DNA of 64,000 bases from an uncultured Flavobacteriaceae bacterium (GTDB taxonomy: Bacteria; Bacteroidota; Bacteroidia; Flavobacteriales; Flavobacteriaceae): contig CANNCM010000004.1 of assembly GCA_947503105.1 (NCBI GenBank), forward strand, positions 124,001 through 188,000. Direction: 5' to 3'. This document shows positions 54,600-63,356 of this stretch, piece after piece (position 1 is the stretch's first letter; every line of letters starts with the position of its first letter). The notes beneath the pieces are model-generated. The model did not search any database, was not told the origin of the DNA, and saw only the letters and a list, made by a program, of their open reading frames with translations. The position numbers were made by a program, and so were the translations under genes.

Positions 54600-55910
54600 A
54601 TGGCAAAGTTTGAGCTCAAATTACCCAAAATGGGAGAGAGTGTTGCGGAGGCGACTATCAATTCTTGGTTAAAAGAAATAGGTGATCGTGTGGAGATAGA
54701 CGAGCCTGTGGTAGAAATTTCAACAGACAAAGTTGATAGTGATGTTCCTAGTGAGGTGAGTGGGATTTTAGTAGAAAAACTATTTGATATCGATAAAGTT
54801 GTTGAGGTTGGACAAACCATAGCCATAATTGAAACAGAACAAGACGCAAATGCAGAAACCCCAAAAGAGGCGCCTAAAGTTGAAGAACAAACTGTTCCAG
54901 TTGCCGAAATTATTGCCGATGTTCAAGAAACAGTTGCAACGGCCAAATCTTTGACCACCCCAATCAGTTCAAACGGAATACGGTTTTATTCTCCTTTGGT
55001 AAAAAATATCGCCAAAAAAGAAGGCATTACACAAACAGAACTCGATCAAATTGTGGGTAGTGGAAAAGGTGGTAGAGTTACTAAAAATGATATGCTGGCG
55101 TACATTGAAAACCGTTCGCAAATAAGTACAGCAGCAGTTGAAAGGCCTCAACCCACAGCGGCACCCACAACAACATCGGCCCCTCCTCCAATTCGAAGTG
55201 GTTCCGATGAAATTATCGAAATGACGCGCATGGGTAAGCTCATTTCCAAACATATGATCAGTTCTGTGCAAACCTCGGCACATGTGCAGTCTTTTATAGA
55301 AGTAGATGTAACGAAAATATGGAATTGGCGAGAAAAAATTAAAACCAAATTTCAAGAAAATACAGGTGAAAAAATTACGTTTACACCGATTTTTATGGAA
55401 GCAGTGGCAAAAGCACTCAGCATTCATCCGATGCTCAATGTTTCGGTTGATGGCAATCATATTATCAAACACAAATCCATCAATTTAGGGATGGCGACGG
55501 CCTTGTCAGACGGCAATCTTATTGTGCCTGTAATCAAAAATGCAGACCAACTCAATTTAATGGGCATGACCAAACGTGTCAATGATTTGGCCATTCGAGC
55601 AAGACAAAATCAATTGAATCCAGATGATATTCAAGGTGGAACCTACACTGTGACCAATGTAGGTGGATTTGGAAGCATCATGGGAACCCCTATTATCAAT
55701 CAGCCACAAGTTGGAATTTTGGCTCTTGGCGCTATCAGAAAAGTGCCTGCAGTTATTGAAACGAACGAGGGTGATTTTATAGGGATTCGTCAAAAAATGT
55801 TTTTGTCTCATTCTTACGATCACCGCGTCGTAAATGGTGCGCTTGGCGGTCAGTTTATTAAAACAGTAAAAGAATTATTGGAGTCTTGGGACGACAATAG
55901 ACAAGTATAA
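54600..55910 (+). CDS. 2-oxo acid dehydrogenase E2 (dihydrolipoyl acyltransferase)
   Basis: A 436-residue protein: lipoyl domain with Lys44 (STDKVDSDVP), a linker, an E3-binding domain (SPLVKNIAKKEGITQTELDQ, about 125-165) and the catalytic domain. The usual HxxxDG motif reads DHRVVNGALGG, with Asn412 in place of Asp. The gene stands alone, without E1 or E3. Candidate for the branched-chain or pyruvate complex. Confidence 0.9.
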   Translation: MAKFELKLPKMGESVAEATINSWLKEIGDRVEIDEPVVEISTDKVDSDVPSEVSGILVEKLFDIDKVVEVGQTIAIIETEQDANAETPKEAPKVEEQTVPVAEIIADVQETVATAKSLTTPISSNGIRFYSPLVKNIAKKEGITQTELDQIVGSGKGGRVTKNDMLAYIENRSQISTAAVERPQPTAAPTTTSAPPPIRSGSDEIIEMTRMGKLISKHMISSVQTSAHVQSFIEVDVTKIWNWREKIKTKFQENTGEKITFTPIFMEAVAKALSIHPMLNVSVDGNHIIKHKSINLGMATALSDGNLIVPVIKNADQLNLMGMTKRVNDLAIRARQNQLNPDDIQGGTYTVTNVGGFGSIMGTPIINQPQVGILALGAIRKVPAVIETNEGDFIGIRQKMFLSHSYDHRVVNGALGGQFIKTVKELLESWDDNRQV

Positions 55911-55914
55911 GAAA

Positions 55915-56688
55915 ATGCAACTCAACTTAAAAAAACCTATTTGTTTCTTCGATTTAGAAACAACTGGGATCAGTATTACTGCCGACAGGATTGTAGAAAT
56001 TTCAATTTTGAAAGTTTTTCCCGACGGAAAAGAAGAAAAAAAAACCTGGCTGGTAAATCCAGAAATGCCAATTCCAGCGCAAGCAACCGCTGTTCATGGC
56101 ATTTCCAATGAAAAAGTAGCAAATGAACCCACCTTTACAATGCTGGCAAATGAAATCCATACTTGGGTGAAAGATGCAGATTTAGGCGGTTTTAATTCCA
56201 ATCGTTTTGATATTCCAATTCTTGCAGAAGAAATGCTTCGAGCAGGTATTGATTTTGATATGAAAAACAGAAAATCTGTTGACGTGCAAACGATTTTTCA
56301 TAAAATGGAACAACGCACACTTACAGCTGCATATAAATTTTATTGTGATAAAAATCTAGAAAACGCACACAGTGCAGAGGCCGATACTATAGCAACTTAC
56401 GAAGTACTAAAGGCACAACTCGATCGGTACGAAAACCTAGAAAATGACACCTCTTTTTTAGCCGAATTTAGCACCCGTCAGAAGTTTGCTGACTTTGCCG
56501 GTTTTATCAAGTATGACAAAGAGGGTAATGAGTGTTTTTCTTTTGGAAAACACAAAGGCAAAAAAGTAACTGAAATTCTAGAAAAAGAACCAGGATATTT
56601 TGGCTGGTTGCTCAATGCAGATTTTCCGTTATACACCAAAAAAGTTTTAACAGCCATCAAACTTCGTGCATTTAACCAGAAACTGTAA
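55915..56688 (+). CDS. DnaQ-like 3'-5' exonuclease
   Basis: A 257-residue DEDDh exonuclease: FFDLETTGISITADRIVEI (Asp, Glu), FNSNRFDIPIL (Asp) and NAHSAEADTIATYEV (His, Asp). The C-terminal part (FSFGKHKGKKVTEILEKEPG) is the small domain common to Bacteroidota homologues. It trims DNA or RNA ends, possibly in proofreading. Confidence 0.88.
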   Translation: MQLNLKKPICFFDLETTGISITADRIVEISILKVFPDGKEEKKTWLVNPEMPIPAQATAVHGISNEKVANEPTFTMLANEIHTWVKDADLGGFNSNRFDIPILAEEMLRAGIDFDMKNRKSVDVQTIFHKMEQRTLTAAYKFYCDKNLENAHSAEADTIATYEVLKAQLDRYENLENDTSFLAEFSTRQKFADFAGFIKYDKEGNECFSFGKHKGKKVTEILEKEPGYFGWLLNADFPLYTKKVLTAIKLRAFNQKL

Positions 56689-56691
56689 CAG

Positions 56692-57303
56692 ATGAAACTG
56701 ATTTGTGTTGGCAGAAACTACAGCAATCATATTGCGGAGCTTCAAAATGAAAAACCCAAAGAACCTGTAGTTTTTTTAAAGCCAGATACAGCAATACTTC
56801 TAAAAAAACAACCATTTTTCATCCCTGATTTTTCCAAAAACGTACAATATGAAGTTGAAGTGCTTGTAAAAATCAATAGAGTTGGTAAGTACATTGCTTC
56901 AGAGTTTGCCCATAAATATTACGATCAAATAGGGTTAGGTATTGATTTTACTGCTCGAGATGTACAGCAAACATTGAAGCAAAAAGGATTGCCTTGGGAA
57001 AAAGCAAAAGCATTTGACGGTTCAGCAGTTGTAGGAAAGTGGGTTTCAAAGCATCAATTTGAAAACTTGAATTCTCTATCCTTTAGTTTGAAACAAAACG
57101 ATCGCATTGTTCAGTCTGGAAACACTAAAGATATGCTCTGGACTATTAACGATATTATCGCTTATGTTTCGCAATTTTTTACATTAAAAATAGGAGATAT
57201 TATTTTTACAGGAACACCCTCTGGAGTTGGCCCAGTTCAACCCAACGATGGCCTTAAAGGCTTTATCGAAAACGAAGAATTTTTCAATATAAAAGTCAAG
57301 TAA
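56692..57303 (+). CDS. Fumarylacetoacetate hydrolase (FAH) family protein
   Basis: A 203-residue protein with the family's metal site: EVEVLVKINR (Glu), GIDFTARDVQ (Asp) and FTGTPSGVGPV. It probably hydrolyses or decarboxylates a 2-oxo acid such as acylpyruvate. It starts 3 nt after the exonuclease and is followed at once by cinA. Confidence 0.9.
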   Translation: MKLICVGRNYSNHIAELQNEKPKEPVVFLKPDTAILLKKQPFFIPDFSKNVQYEVEVLVKINRVGKYIASEFAHKYYDQIGLGIDFTARDVQQTLKQKGLPWEKAKAFDGSAVVGKWVSKHQFENLNSLSFSLKQNDRIVQSGNTKDMLWTINDIIAYVSQFFTLKIGDIIFTGTPSGVGPVQPNDGLKGFIENEEFFNIKVK

Positions 57304-58545
57304 ATGAATGCAGAAATCATAACCATTGGCGATGAAATTCTCATCGGTCAAATTGTAGATACCAATTCTGCATACATCGCAAAGGAACTCAATAAAATTG
57401 GAATTTCTGTATTTCAAATTACTTCAGTTCAAGACGATAAAAAACATATTTTAGAGGCCTTAGAAAACGCACAAAATCATGCTGGTTTGGTGATTCTAAC
57501 GGGTGGATTAGGCCCAACAAAAGATGATATTACAAAAACAACTTTGGCAGACTATTTTGAAGATACTTTAGTGCGGAACAAAGAAGTTGTAGCACACATC
57601 AAGCACATTTGGAAAACTTATATCAAACAACCTCTTTTGCAGGTCAATTTAGACCAGGCATTGGTTCCATCGAAAGCTAAAGTTTTGATGAATCAGTCTG
57701 GTTCTGCACCAGGCATGTGGATGGAAAATAATACTACCGTTTTTATTTCACTTCCAGGGGTGCCATTTGAGATGAAAGCTCTGATGCAAAATGAGGTTTT
57801 ACCTCGGCTTTCTAAACAATTTGAATTGCCATTTATTTTACACAAAACTGTACTGACATATGGGTTGGGAGAGAGTGTTATCGCCGATCGTATTTCGGAG
57901 TGGGAAAACAACTTACCCAAGTCTGTAAAATTGGCCTACTTGCCAAATTTAGGGCGTGTACGATTACGTTTATCATCAAAAGGATATGATAAAGCCGTTG
58001 TATATGAATCCATTCATAATGAAATCGAAAAACTTTTACCGCAAATTAGTGATGTTTTTGTTGGGTTTGAAGAAGAGTCTTCGATAGAGCAAATTATTGG
58101 AAATCAATTGATTAAATCCAACACAACCTTAGCAGTTGCAGAGAGCTGTACTGGCGGACGAATAGGTGCGCAATTTACAGCCAATCCTGGGGCATCAGCG
58201 TATTTTAAAGGGGGTGTAATTGCATATGACACCACAATAAAAACACAAGTTTTGGGAGTTGATAAACCTTTAATTGAAACCCATTCAGTCGTCAGTACGG
58301 AAGTAGCCGAAGCTATGGCTTTGGGTGTTCAAAAGCTATATAATTCAGATTATGCCATAGCAACGACCGGAAATGCTGGTCCGTCCAAAGGGGATTCTGA
58401 TGCAGAAGTCGGGACTGTTTGCATCGCTATTGCTACACCACATCGTGTTTTTTCAAAGCAATTTACCTTCGGAAAACACAGAGAGCGCATAACAACAAAA
58501 GCGGTACATATGGCGTTGACGTTGCTTCAGAAAGAAATTTTTTAA
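57304..58545 (+). CDS. cinA: CinA family protein (nicotinamide-nucleotide amidohydrolase)
   Basis: A 413-residue protein with the N-terminal MoCF-like domain (GDEILIGQIVDTNSAYIAKE, LTGGLGPTKDD) and the C-terminal amidase domain (AVAESCTGGRIGAQFT). It recycles NMN-type damage products and is named for competence. It starts 0 nt after the FAH stop. Confidence 0.93.
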   Translation: MNAEIITIGDEILIGQIVDTNSAYIAKELNKIGISVFQITSVQDDKKHILEALENAQNHAGLVILTGGLGPTKDDITKTTLADYFEDTLVRNKEVVAHIKHIWKTYIKQPLLQVNLDQALVPSKAKVLMNQSGSAPGMWMENNTTVFISLPGVPFEMKALMQNEVLPRLSKQFELPFILHKTVLTYGLGESVIADRISEWENNLPKSVKLAYLPNLGRVRLRLSSKGYDKAVVYESIHNEIEKLLPQISDVFVGFEEESSIEQIIGNQLIKSNTTLAVAESCTGGRIGAQFTANPGASAYFKGGVIAYDTTIKTQVLGVDKPLIETHSVVSTEVAEAMALGVQKLYNSDYAIATTGNAGPSKGDSDAEVGTVCIAIATPHRVFSKQFTFGKHRERITTKAVHMALTLLQKEIF

Positions 58546-58562
58546 AATTGACTTGATAAAAT

Positions 58563-58592
58563 TTGTGAACTTACAAAGAATTCGTATTTTTG
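58563..58592 (+). promoter_or_regulatory. Promoter (TTG - 19 nt - TATTTTTG) of rpmB
   Basis: TTG at 58563-58565 and a perfect -7 box at 58585-58592, consensus spacing. The -33 part lies in a 14-nt sequence repeated inside rpmB. Confidence 0.7.
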
Positions 58593-58632
58593 CACCTCGT
58601 TTTGAAACAACAAAACATATAAATTAAAGATC

Positions 58633-58869
58633 ATGTCAAAAGTTTGTGAACTTACAGGAAAAAAAGCAATGGTTGGAAACAATGTTTCCTTCTCTTTGAA
58701 TAGAACAAAACGCAAATTCAATGCAAATTTGGTAAAGAAGCGTTTTTACATCCCTGAAGAAGATAAGTGGGTAACGCTAAAAGTTTCAACATCTGCATTG
58801 AAAACGATCAATAAAATTGGTATCAGCGCAGCAATTAAAGAAGCAAAATCCAAAGGGTTTTTAAAATAA
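58633..58869 (+). CDS. rpmB: 50S ribosomal protein bL28
   Basis: A 78-residue basic protein ([20 protein letters not shown]) with the bL28 core. First of a small operon with bL33 and DUF4295. Codons 4-8 repeat TTTGTGAACTTACA found in the promoter. Confidence 0.95.
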   Translation: MSKVCELTGKKAMVGNNVSFSLNRTKRKFNANLVKKRFYIPEEDKWVTLKVSTSALKTINKIGISAAIKEAKSKGFLK

Positions 58870-58891
58870 TTATACCATAAAGTAAAGCATC

Positions 58892-59074
58892 ATGGCAAAG
58901 AAAGGAAATAGAGTTCAAGTGATTTTGGAATGTACTGAGCACAAAGCATCAGGACAGCCAGGAACGTCTCGATACATTACAACAAAAAACAAAAAAAACA
59001 CACCAGATCGCATGGAGATTAAGAAATTTAATCCCATTCTAAAGCGTATGACGGTGCACAAAGAAATTAAATAA
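58892..59074 (+). CDS. rpmG: 50S ribosomal protein bL33
   Basis: A 60-residue protein with [18 protein letters not shown] and [14 protein letters not shown]. It has no CxxC zinc pairs, so it is of the zinc-independent type. 22 nt after rpmB. Confidence 0.95.
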   Translation: MAKKGNRVQVILECTEHKASGQPGTSRYITTKNKKNTPDRMEIKKFNPILKRMTVHKEIK

Positions 59075-59113
59075 TTATAGGGGTTTAAAGAACCACCAAG
59101 AAATACTTTAATC

Positions 59114-59266
59114 ATGGCAAAGAAATCAGTAGCATCACTTCAAACAGGATCTAAACGTTTGACAAAAGCAATCAAAATGGTAAAATCTCCAAAAACTGGT
59201 GCTTATACTTTTGTAGAGTCTATTATGTCTCCTGAAAAAGTAAATGACTTTTTGAATAAAAAGTAA
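59114..59266 (+). CDS. DUF4295 protein, 50 residues
   Basis: A short basic protein (MAKKSVASLQTGSKRLTKAI, ending DFLNKK) of the DUF4295 family, always found beside bL28/bL33 in this phylum; a lineage-specific ribosome-linked protein is likely. Start is the ATG at 59114. Confidence 0.85.
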   Translation: MAKKSVASLQTGSKRLTKAIKMVKSPKTGAYTFVESIMSPEKVNDFLNKK

Positions 59267-59290
59267 TTTTTTAAAAAAAATTTTAGAGTC

Positions 59291-59327
59291 AAAAGCTGCT
59301 TTTCTACAAAGCGGCTTTTATTTTTTT
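59291..59327 (+). terminator. Intrinsic terminator of the rpmB operon
   Basis: Arms AAAAGCTGCTTT and AAAGCGGCTTTT pair (one G-T), followed by a T-rich run. Confidence 0.85.
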
Positions 59328-59370
59328 AGTACCTTGCAAATCATCAAAAAATGATAAAATAACAGTTGGT

Positions 59371-60324
59371 ATGAGTTTCTTTAAAAAGATTTTTTCTTCA
59401 GAAAAAAAAGCAACATTAGACAAAGGGCTTGAAAAATCTAAATCTAGTTTTTTTGATAAACTAGGAAAGGCTGTTGCTGGTAAATCTAAAGTTGACGACA
59501 GTGTGCTAGACAATCTCGAAGAGGTCTTGGTTACCAGCGATGTTGGAGTGCATACAACGCTTAAAATTATAGAACGTATTGAAGAGCGTGTATCGAGAGA
59601 TAAATACCTAGGCACGGAGGAGTTGAATGTCATTCTAAGAGAGGAAATAGCCGCATTACTTTCTGAAACAAATTCTGGTGAAGCCACTGATTTTTCGTTA
59701 ACTCAAACCCAAAAACCTCATGTTATTATGGTGGTTGGTGTTAATGGTGCTGGAAAAACAACCACAATAGGAAAACTAGCGCATCAATTCAAAAAACAGG
59801 GTTTAAATGTTGTATTGGGTGCTGCCGATACTTTTAGAGCGGCAGCCATCGATCAATTGCAAGTTTGGGCCAATCGTGTTGAGGTGCCAATAGTAAAACA
59901 AAATATGGGTAGCGACCCTGCCTCTGTGGCTTTCGACACCTTAGAAAGTGCTGTTAGTTCCAACGCCGATGTTGTCATTGTAGATACTGCTGGTCGTTTG
60001 CATAACAAAGTTAACTTGATGAATGAGTTGACCAAAATTAAACGTGTCATGCAAAAAGTGGTTCCCAATGCACCACATGAAATTTTACTCGTTCTTGATG
60101 GATCAACAGGTCAAAATGCTTTTGAACAAGCCAAGCAATTTACGGCGGCTACTGAAGTTAATGCGCTGGCAGTCACCAAATTAGATGGCACAGCAAAAGG
60201 TGGTGTTGTGATTGGAATTAGTGATCAATTTCAGGTTCCTGTAAAGTATATAGGAGTAGGAGAGGGCATAGATGATCTTCAAGTATTCAATAAATTTGAA
60301 TTTGTAGATTCCTTTTTTAAATAA
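59371..60324 (+). CDS. ftsY: Signal recognition particle receptor FtsY
   Basis: A 317-residue SRP GTPase: N-domain helices, then G1 GVNGAGKTTTIGKLA, DTFRAAAIDQL, DTAGRLHNK and TKLDGTAKGG. The acidic A-domain of E. coli is absent. It brings nascent membrane proteins to SecYEG. Confidence 0.96.
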   Translation: MSFFKKIFSSEKKATLDKGLEKSKSSFFDKLGKAVAGKSKVDDSVLDNLEEVLVTSDVGVHTTLKIIERIEERVSRDKYLGTEELNVILREEIAALLSETNSGEATDFSLTQTQKPHVIMVVGVNGAGKTTTIGKLAHQFKKQGLNVVLGAADTFRAAAIDQLQVWANRVEVPIVKQNMGSDPASVAFDTLESAVSSNADVVIVDTAGRLHNKVNLMNELTKIKRVMQKVVPNAPHEILLVLDGSTGQNAFEQAKQFTAATEVNALAVTKLDGTAKGGVVIGISDQFQVPVKYIGVGEGIDDLQVFNKFEFVDSFFK

Positions 60325-60331
60325 TAGTGAC

Positions 60332-61945
60332 ATGAAAAAAATCGTAGTGTTCGTTTTGATGATTCCTTTTTTTGGGTGTAAAAATAATGCTCAAAAAACA
60401 GAGGATAATTTAAGTGATATTTCTGAAAAAGCGTTTAGAACTTTCAAAGTAGAAGATTCTAATTATATTGATTTGACTACACTTTGGGCGCCGTTTCAAG
60501 ATCAACTTTCTGCTTTTTCTGAAGAAAAATATAATGCCTTGAAACCTTTAATCATGAATCAAGACATTCCAACACTTCAGCGTCATGTTCAAAACCGAAA
60601 ATTAAGCTACGAGGCCTTAGTTACATTCTATTTGTACCGCATTAATTTGTTGGATAGAGAGAACCAAAAATCTCTAAATTCTGTAATTTCATTAAACAAA
60701 TCAATCATTGAGGAGGCTAGAGAAAAGGATAAAAACCGCCCTAAAAATCTTTCGGCATTATCTCTGTATGGCATGCCTATTCTTTTGAAAGATAATATTA
60801 ATGCCAGCGGTATGGTAACTACTGCAGGAGCCGTAGCTTTACTGAAAAACACAACAGAAGATTCATTTTTAAGTCAACAATTAAAATCATCAGGAGCTCT
60901 AATTTTAGGTAAAGCAAACCTTAGCGAGTGGGCCTATTTCTTTTGTGGTGATTGCCCTAGCGGGTATAGCGCAGTTGGAGGTCAAACGTTTAATCCCTAC
61001 GGGAGAAAAACTTTAGACACAGGAGGATCGAGTTCGGGAAGTGCTGTTGCTGTCGCGGCCAATTTTTGTGCCGCTGCAATTGGGAGTGAAACCTCTGGTT
61101 CTATTTTATCGCCTGCAAGTCAAAATGCTGGAGTTGGCCTAAAACCCACCATTGGAACCATAAGTCGAAGCGGGATCATTCCCATTTCGAGTACACTAGA
61201 CACTGCCGGGCCGATTACAAAAAATATTATTGATAATGCCTTGGTTTACAATGCTATTATTGGGTATGATGCCAATGATGTTAAATCAAAATCAACTTCA
61301 AAAATTGATCTTAAATATGTTTTAAATACGTCTTTTCAAGGCAAACGCTTTGGCGCGATCAAAGAATTATTAAAAGATTCTCTTTATTCAAAATCTATAG
61401 AATTACTAAAAAAACAAGGCGCGGAAGTCATTACGATGACTCCAGAAAACAAAAATTTACCAGACTTTTTAAGGTTATTGAATTTAGATATGAAAGCCGA
61501 TTTACCTTTGTATTTTCAAAACCAAGCTCATAAAAACATTCAATTCAATAGCGTGCAATCTATAATTGATTTTAACAATTTGGATTCTATACATAGAGCA
61601 CCTTATGGCCAAAAATTATTTGAAGGCATCGTTGCCGATTCGGCTACTGTCTCGGAATTTGAAGCTATAAAAACGACTCTAAAGACTAATGGCCGCGCCT
61701 ATTTTGATACTGTAATGACAGCACAGAAATTAGATGGTATATTGTCCATAAATAATTATCATGCAGGTTATGCTGCTGTGGCAGAATATCCTGCACTAAC
61801 TGTTCCAATGGGGCTCAACAAAGACAATGCTCCAATGGGGCTCACATTTATTGCAAAACCCTATCAAGAAACCCAACTTTATCAATGGGGGTATCATTTT
61901 GAAAAAATAGCCAAAAAACGTCCTTTTCCAAACCAATACGATTAA
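60332..61945 (+). CDS. Amidase-signature family lipoprotein
   Basis: A 537-residue protein with lipobox FFGC (Cys16) and the amidase signature: Lys in MPILLKDNIN, cis-Ser/Ser in GGSSSGSAVAVAANFCAAAI. The Ser-Ser-Lys triad is complete. It hydrolyses an amide outside the cytoplasm; substrate unknown. It lies 7 nt after ftsY and 6 nt before rimO. Confidence 0.88.
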   Translation: MKKIVVFVLMIPFFGCKNNAQKTEDNLSDISEKAFRTFKVEDSNYIDLTTLWAPFQDQLSAFSEEKYNALKPLIMNQDIPTLQRHVQNRKLSYEALVTFYLYRINLLDRENQKSLNSVISLNKSIIEEAREKDKNRPKNLSALSLYGMPILLKDNINASGMVTTAGAVALLKNTTEDSFLSQQLKSSGALILGKANLSEWAYFFCGDCPSGYSAVGGQTFNPYGRKTLDTGGSSSGSAVAVAANFCAAAIGSETSGSILSPASQNAGVGLKPTIGTISRSGIIPISSTLDTAGPITKNIIDNALVYNAIIGYDANDVKSKSTSKIDLKYVLNTSFQGKRFGAIKELLKDSLYSKSIELLKKQGAEVITMTPENKNLPDFLRLLNLDMKADLPLYFQNQAHKNIQFNSVQSIIDFNNLDSIHRAPYGQKLFEGIVADSATVSEFEAIKTTLKTNGRAYFDTVMTAQKLDGILSINNYHAGYAAVAEYPALTVPMGLNKDNAPMGLTFIAKPYQETQLYQWGYHFEKIAKKRPFPNQYD

Positions 61946-61951
61946 CTTTTT

Positions 61952-63253
61952 ATGAGAACAAAATCACTTAAGAAAAACAAAATTAATGTCGTGACTTTGG
62001 GTTGCAGCAAAAATGTATATGATAGTGAAGTTCTTATGGGGCAGCTCAAAGCCAATGGTAAGACGGTAGCACACGAAGAGGAGGGTAATATTGTAGTGAT
62101 TAATACCTGTGGATTTATTGATAATGCCAAAGAAGAAAGTGTCAATACTATTTTGGATTTTGTTCAGAAAAAAGATGCTGGTGATGTCGATAAAGTTTTT
62201 GTAACTGGTTGTCTGAGTGAACGTTATAAGCCAGATTTAATCAAAGAAATACCTGATGTCGATCAGTATTTTGGAACCACAGAACTACCCCAGCTTTTGA
62301 AAGCATTGGGTGCAGACTACAAGCATGAACTCATTGGTGAGCGTTTGACAACAACACCAAAAAATTATGCCTATTTAAAAATTGCAGAGGGCTGCGACCG
62401 TCCCTGTAGTTTTTGTGCTATTCCGTTGATGCGAGGCAAACACCGCTCTACCCCCATAGAGGATTTAGTTGTTGAAGCCAGAAAACTAGCTGCAAATGGT
62501 GTAAAGGAGTTGATTCTTATTGCTCAGGATTTGACCTATTATGGATTGGATTTATACAAAAAACGCAACCTTGCAGAGTTGTTAAAGGCCTTGGTAACCG
62601 TAGATGGTATTGAATGGATTCGCTTGCATTATGCGTTTCCTACGGGTTTTCCATTGGATGTTTTGGATGTAATGAAAAACGAGCCCAAAATTTGCAATTA
62701 TTTGGATATTCCATTGCAGCATATTTCAGATAAAATACTGAAAAGTATGCGCCGCGGAACCACACAAGCAAAAACAACTAAATTATTACAACAATTTCGA
62801 GAAGCTGTGCCCAATATGGCCATTCGGACAACGCTTATTGTTGGTTATCCTGGTGAAACAGAAGAAGATTTTCAAACGCTCAAACAATGGGTAGAAGCCA
62901 TGCGTTTTGAGCGCTTGGGATGTTTCACCTATTCTCACGAAGAAAACACCCATGCCTATAATTTGGTTGATGATGTTCCTCAAGAAGTGAAACAAGCTCG
63001 TGCCAATGACATTATGGAATTGCAATCTCAAATTTCTTGGGAATTGAATCAAGCAAAAATTGGACAGACCCTAAGGGTTGTGATTGATCGCAAAGAAGGA
63101 CAGTATTTTGTTGGCCGTACTGAGTTTGACTCTCCAGATGTGGACAACGAAGTGCTGATTGATGCTTCTAAAGTGTATCTCAAAACTGGAGAATTTGCCA
63201 CAGTGACCATTACTGAAGCGGCTGATTTTGATTTGTACGCAGAAGTGCTGTGA
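61952..63253 (+). CDS. rimO: Ribosomal protein uS12 methylthiotransferase RimO
   Basis: A 433-residue protein with UPF0004 cysteines (VTLGCSKNVYDSEVL, INTCGFIDNAKEE, GCLSERY), the radical-SAM motif CDRPCSFC (C148, C152, C155) and a C-terminal TRAM domain. It adds a methylthio group to an Asp of uS12. Confidence 0.94.
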   Translation: MRTKSLKKNKINVVTLGCSKNVYDSEVLMGQLKANGKTVAHEEEGNIVVINTCGFIDNAKEESVNTILDFVQKKDAGDVDKVFVTGCLSERYKPDLIKEIPDVDQYFGTTELPQLLKALGADYKHELIGERLTTTPKNYAYLKIAEGCDRPCSFCAIPLMRGKHRSTPIEDLVVEARKLAANGVKELILIAQDLTYYGLDLYKKRNLAELLKALVTVDGIEWIRLHYAFPTGFPLDVLDVMKNEPKICNYLDIPLQHISDKILKSMRRGTTQAKTTKLLQQFREAVPNMAIRTTLIVGYPGETEEDFQTLKQWVEAMRFERLGCFTYSHEENTHAYNLVDDVPQEVKQARANDIMELQSQISWELNQAKIGQTLRVVIDRKEGQYFVGRTEFDSPDVDNEVLIDASKVYLKTGEFATVTITEAADFDLYAEVL

Positions 63254-63309
63254 TTTATTCTTCGATTTTCCGCACCAACGGGAGGACTTAGAGTGAAAAA
63301 ATTACAAAA

Positions 63310-63317
63310 TACATTTG
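63310..63317 (+). promoter_or_regulatory. -7 box TACATTTG upstream of bshC
   Basis: Perfect TAnnTTTG in the 103-nt gap; a second, imperfect box TATCTTTA lies at 63330. Which is used is open. Confidence 0.4.
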
Positions 63318-63356
63318 AATTAATTCAATTATCTTTACCGTCTAAAAAAACAATTG

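Noticed and set aside
54969-55472. Minus-strand frame of 167 codons inside the E2 gene
   Set aside because: It is a shadow of a well-conserved gene, with cysteine- and arginine-rich composition and no promoter.
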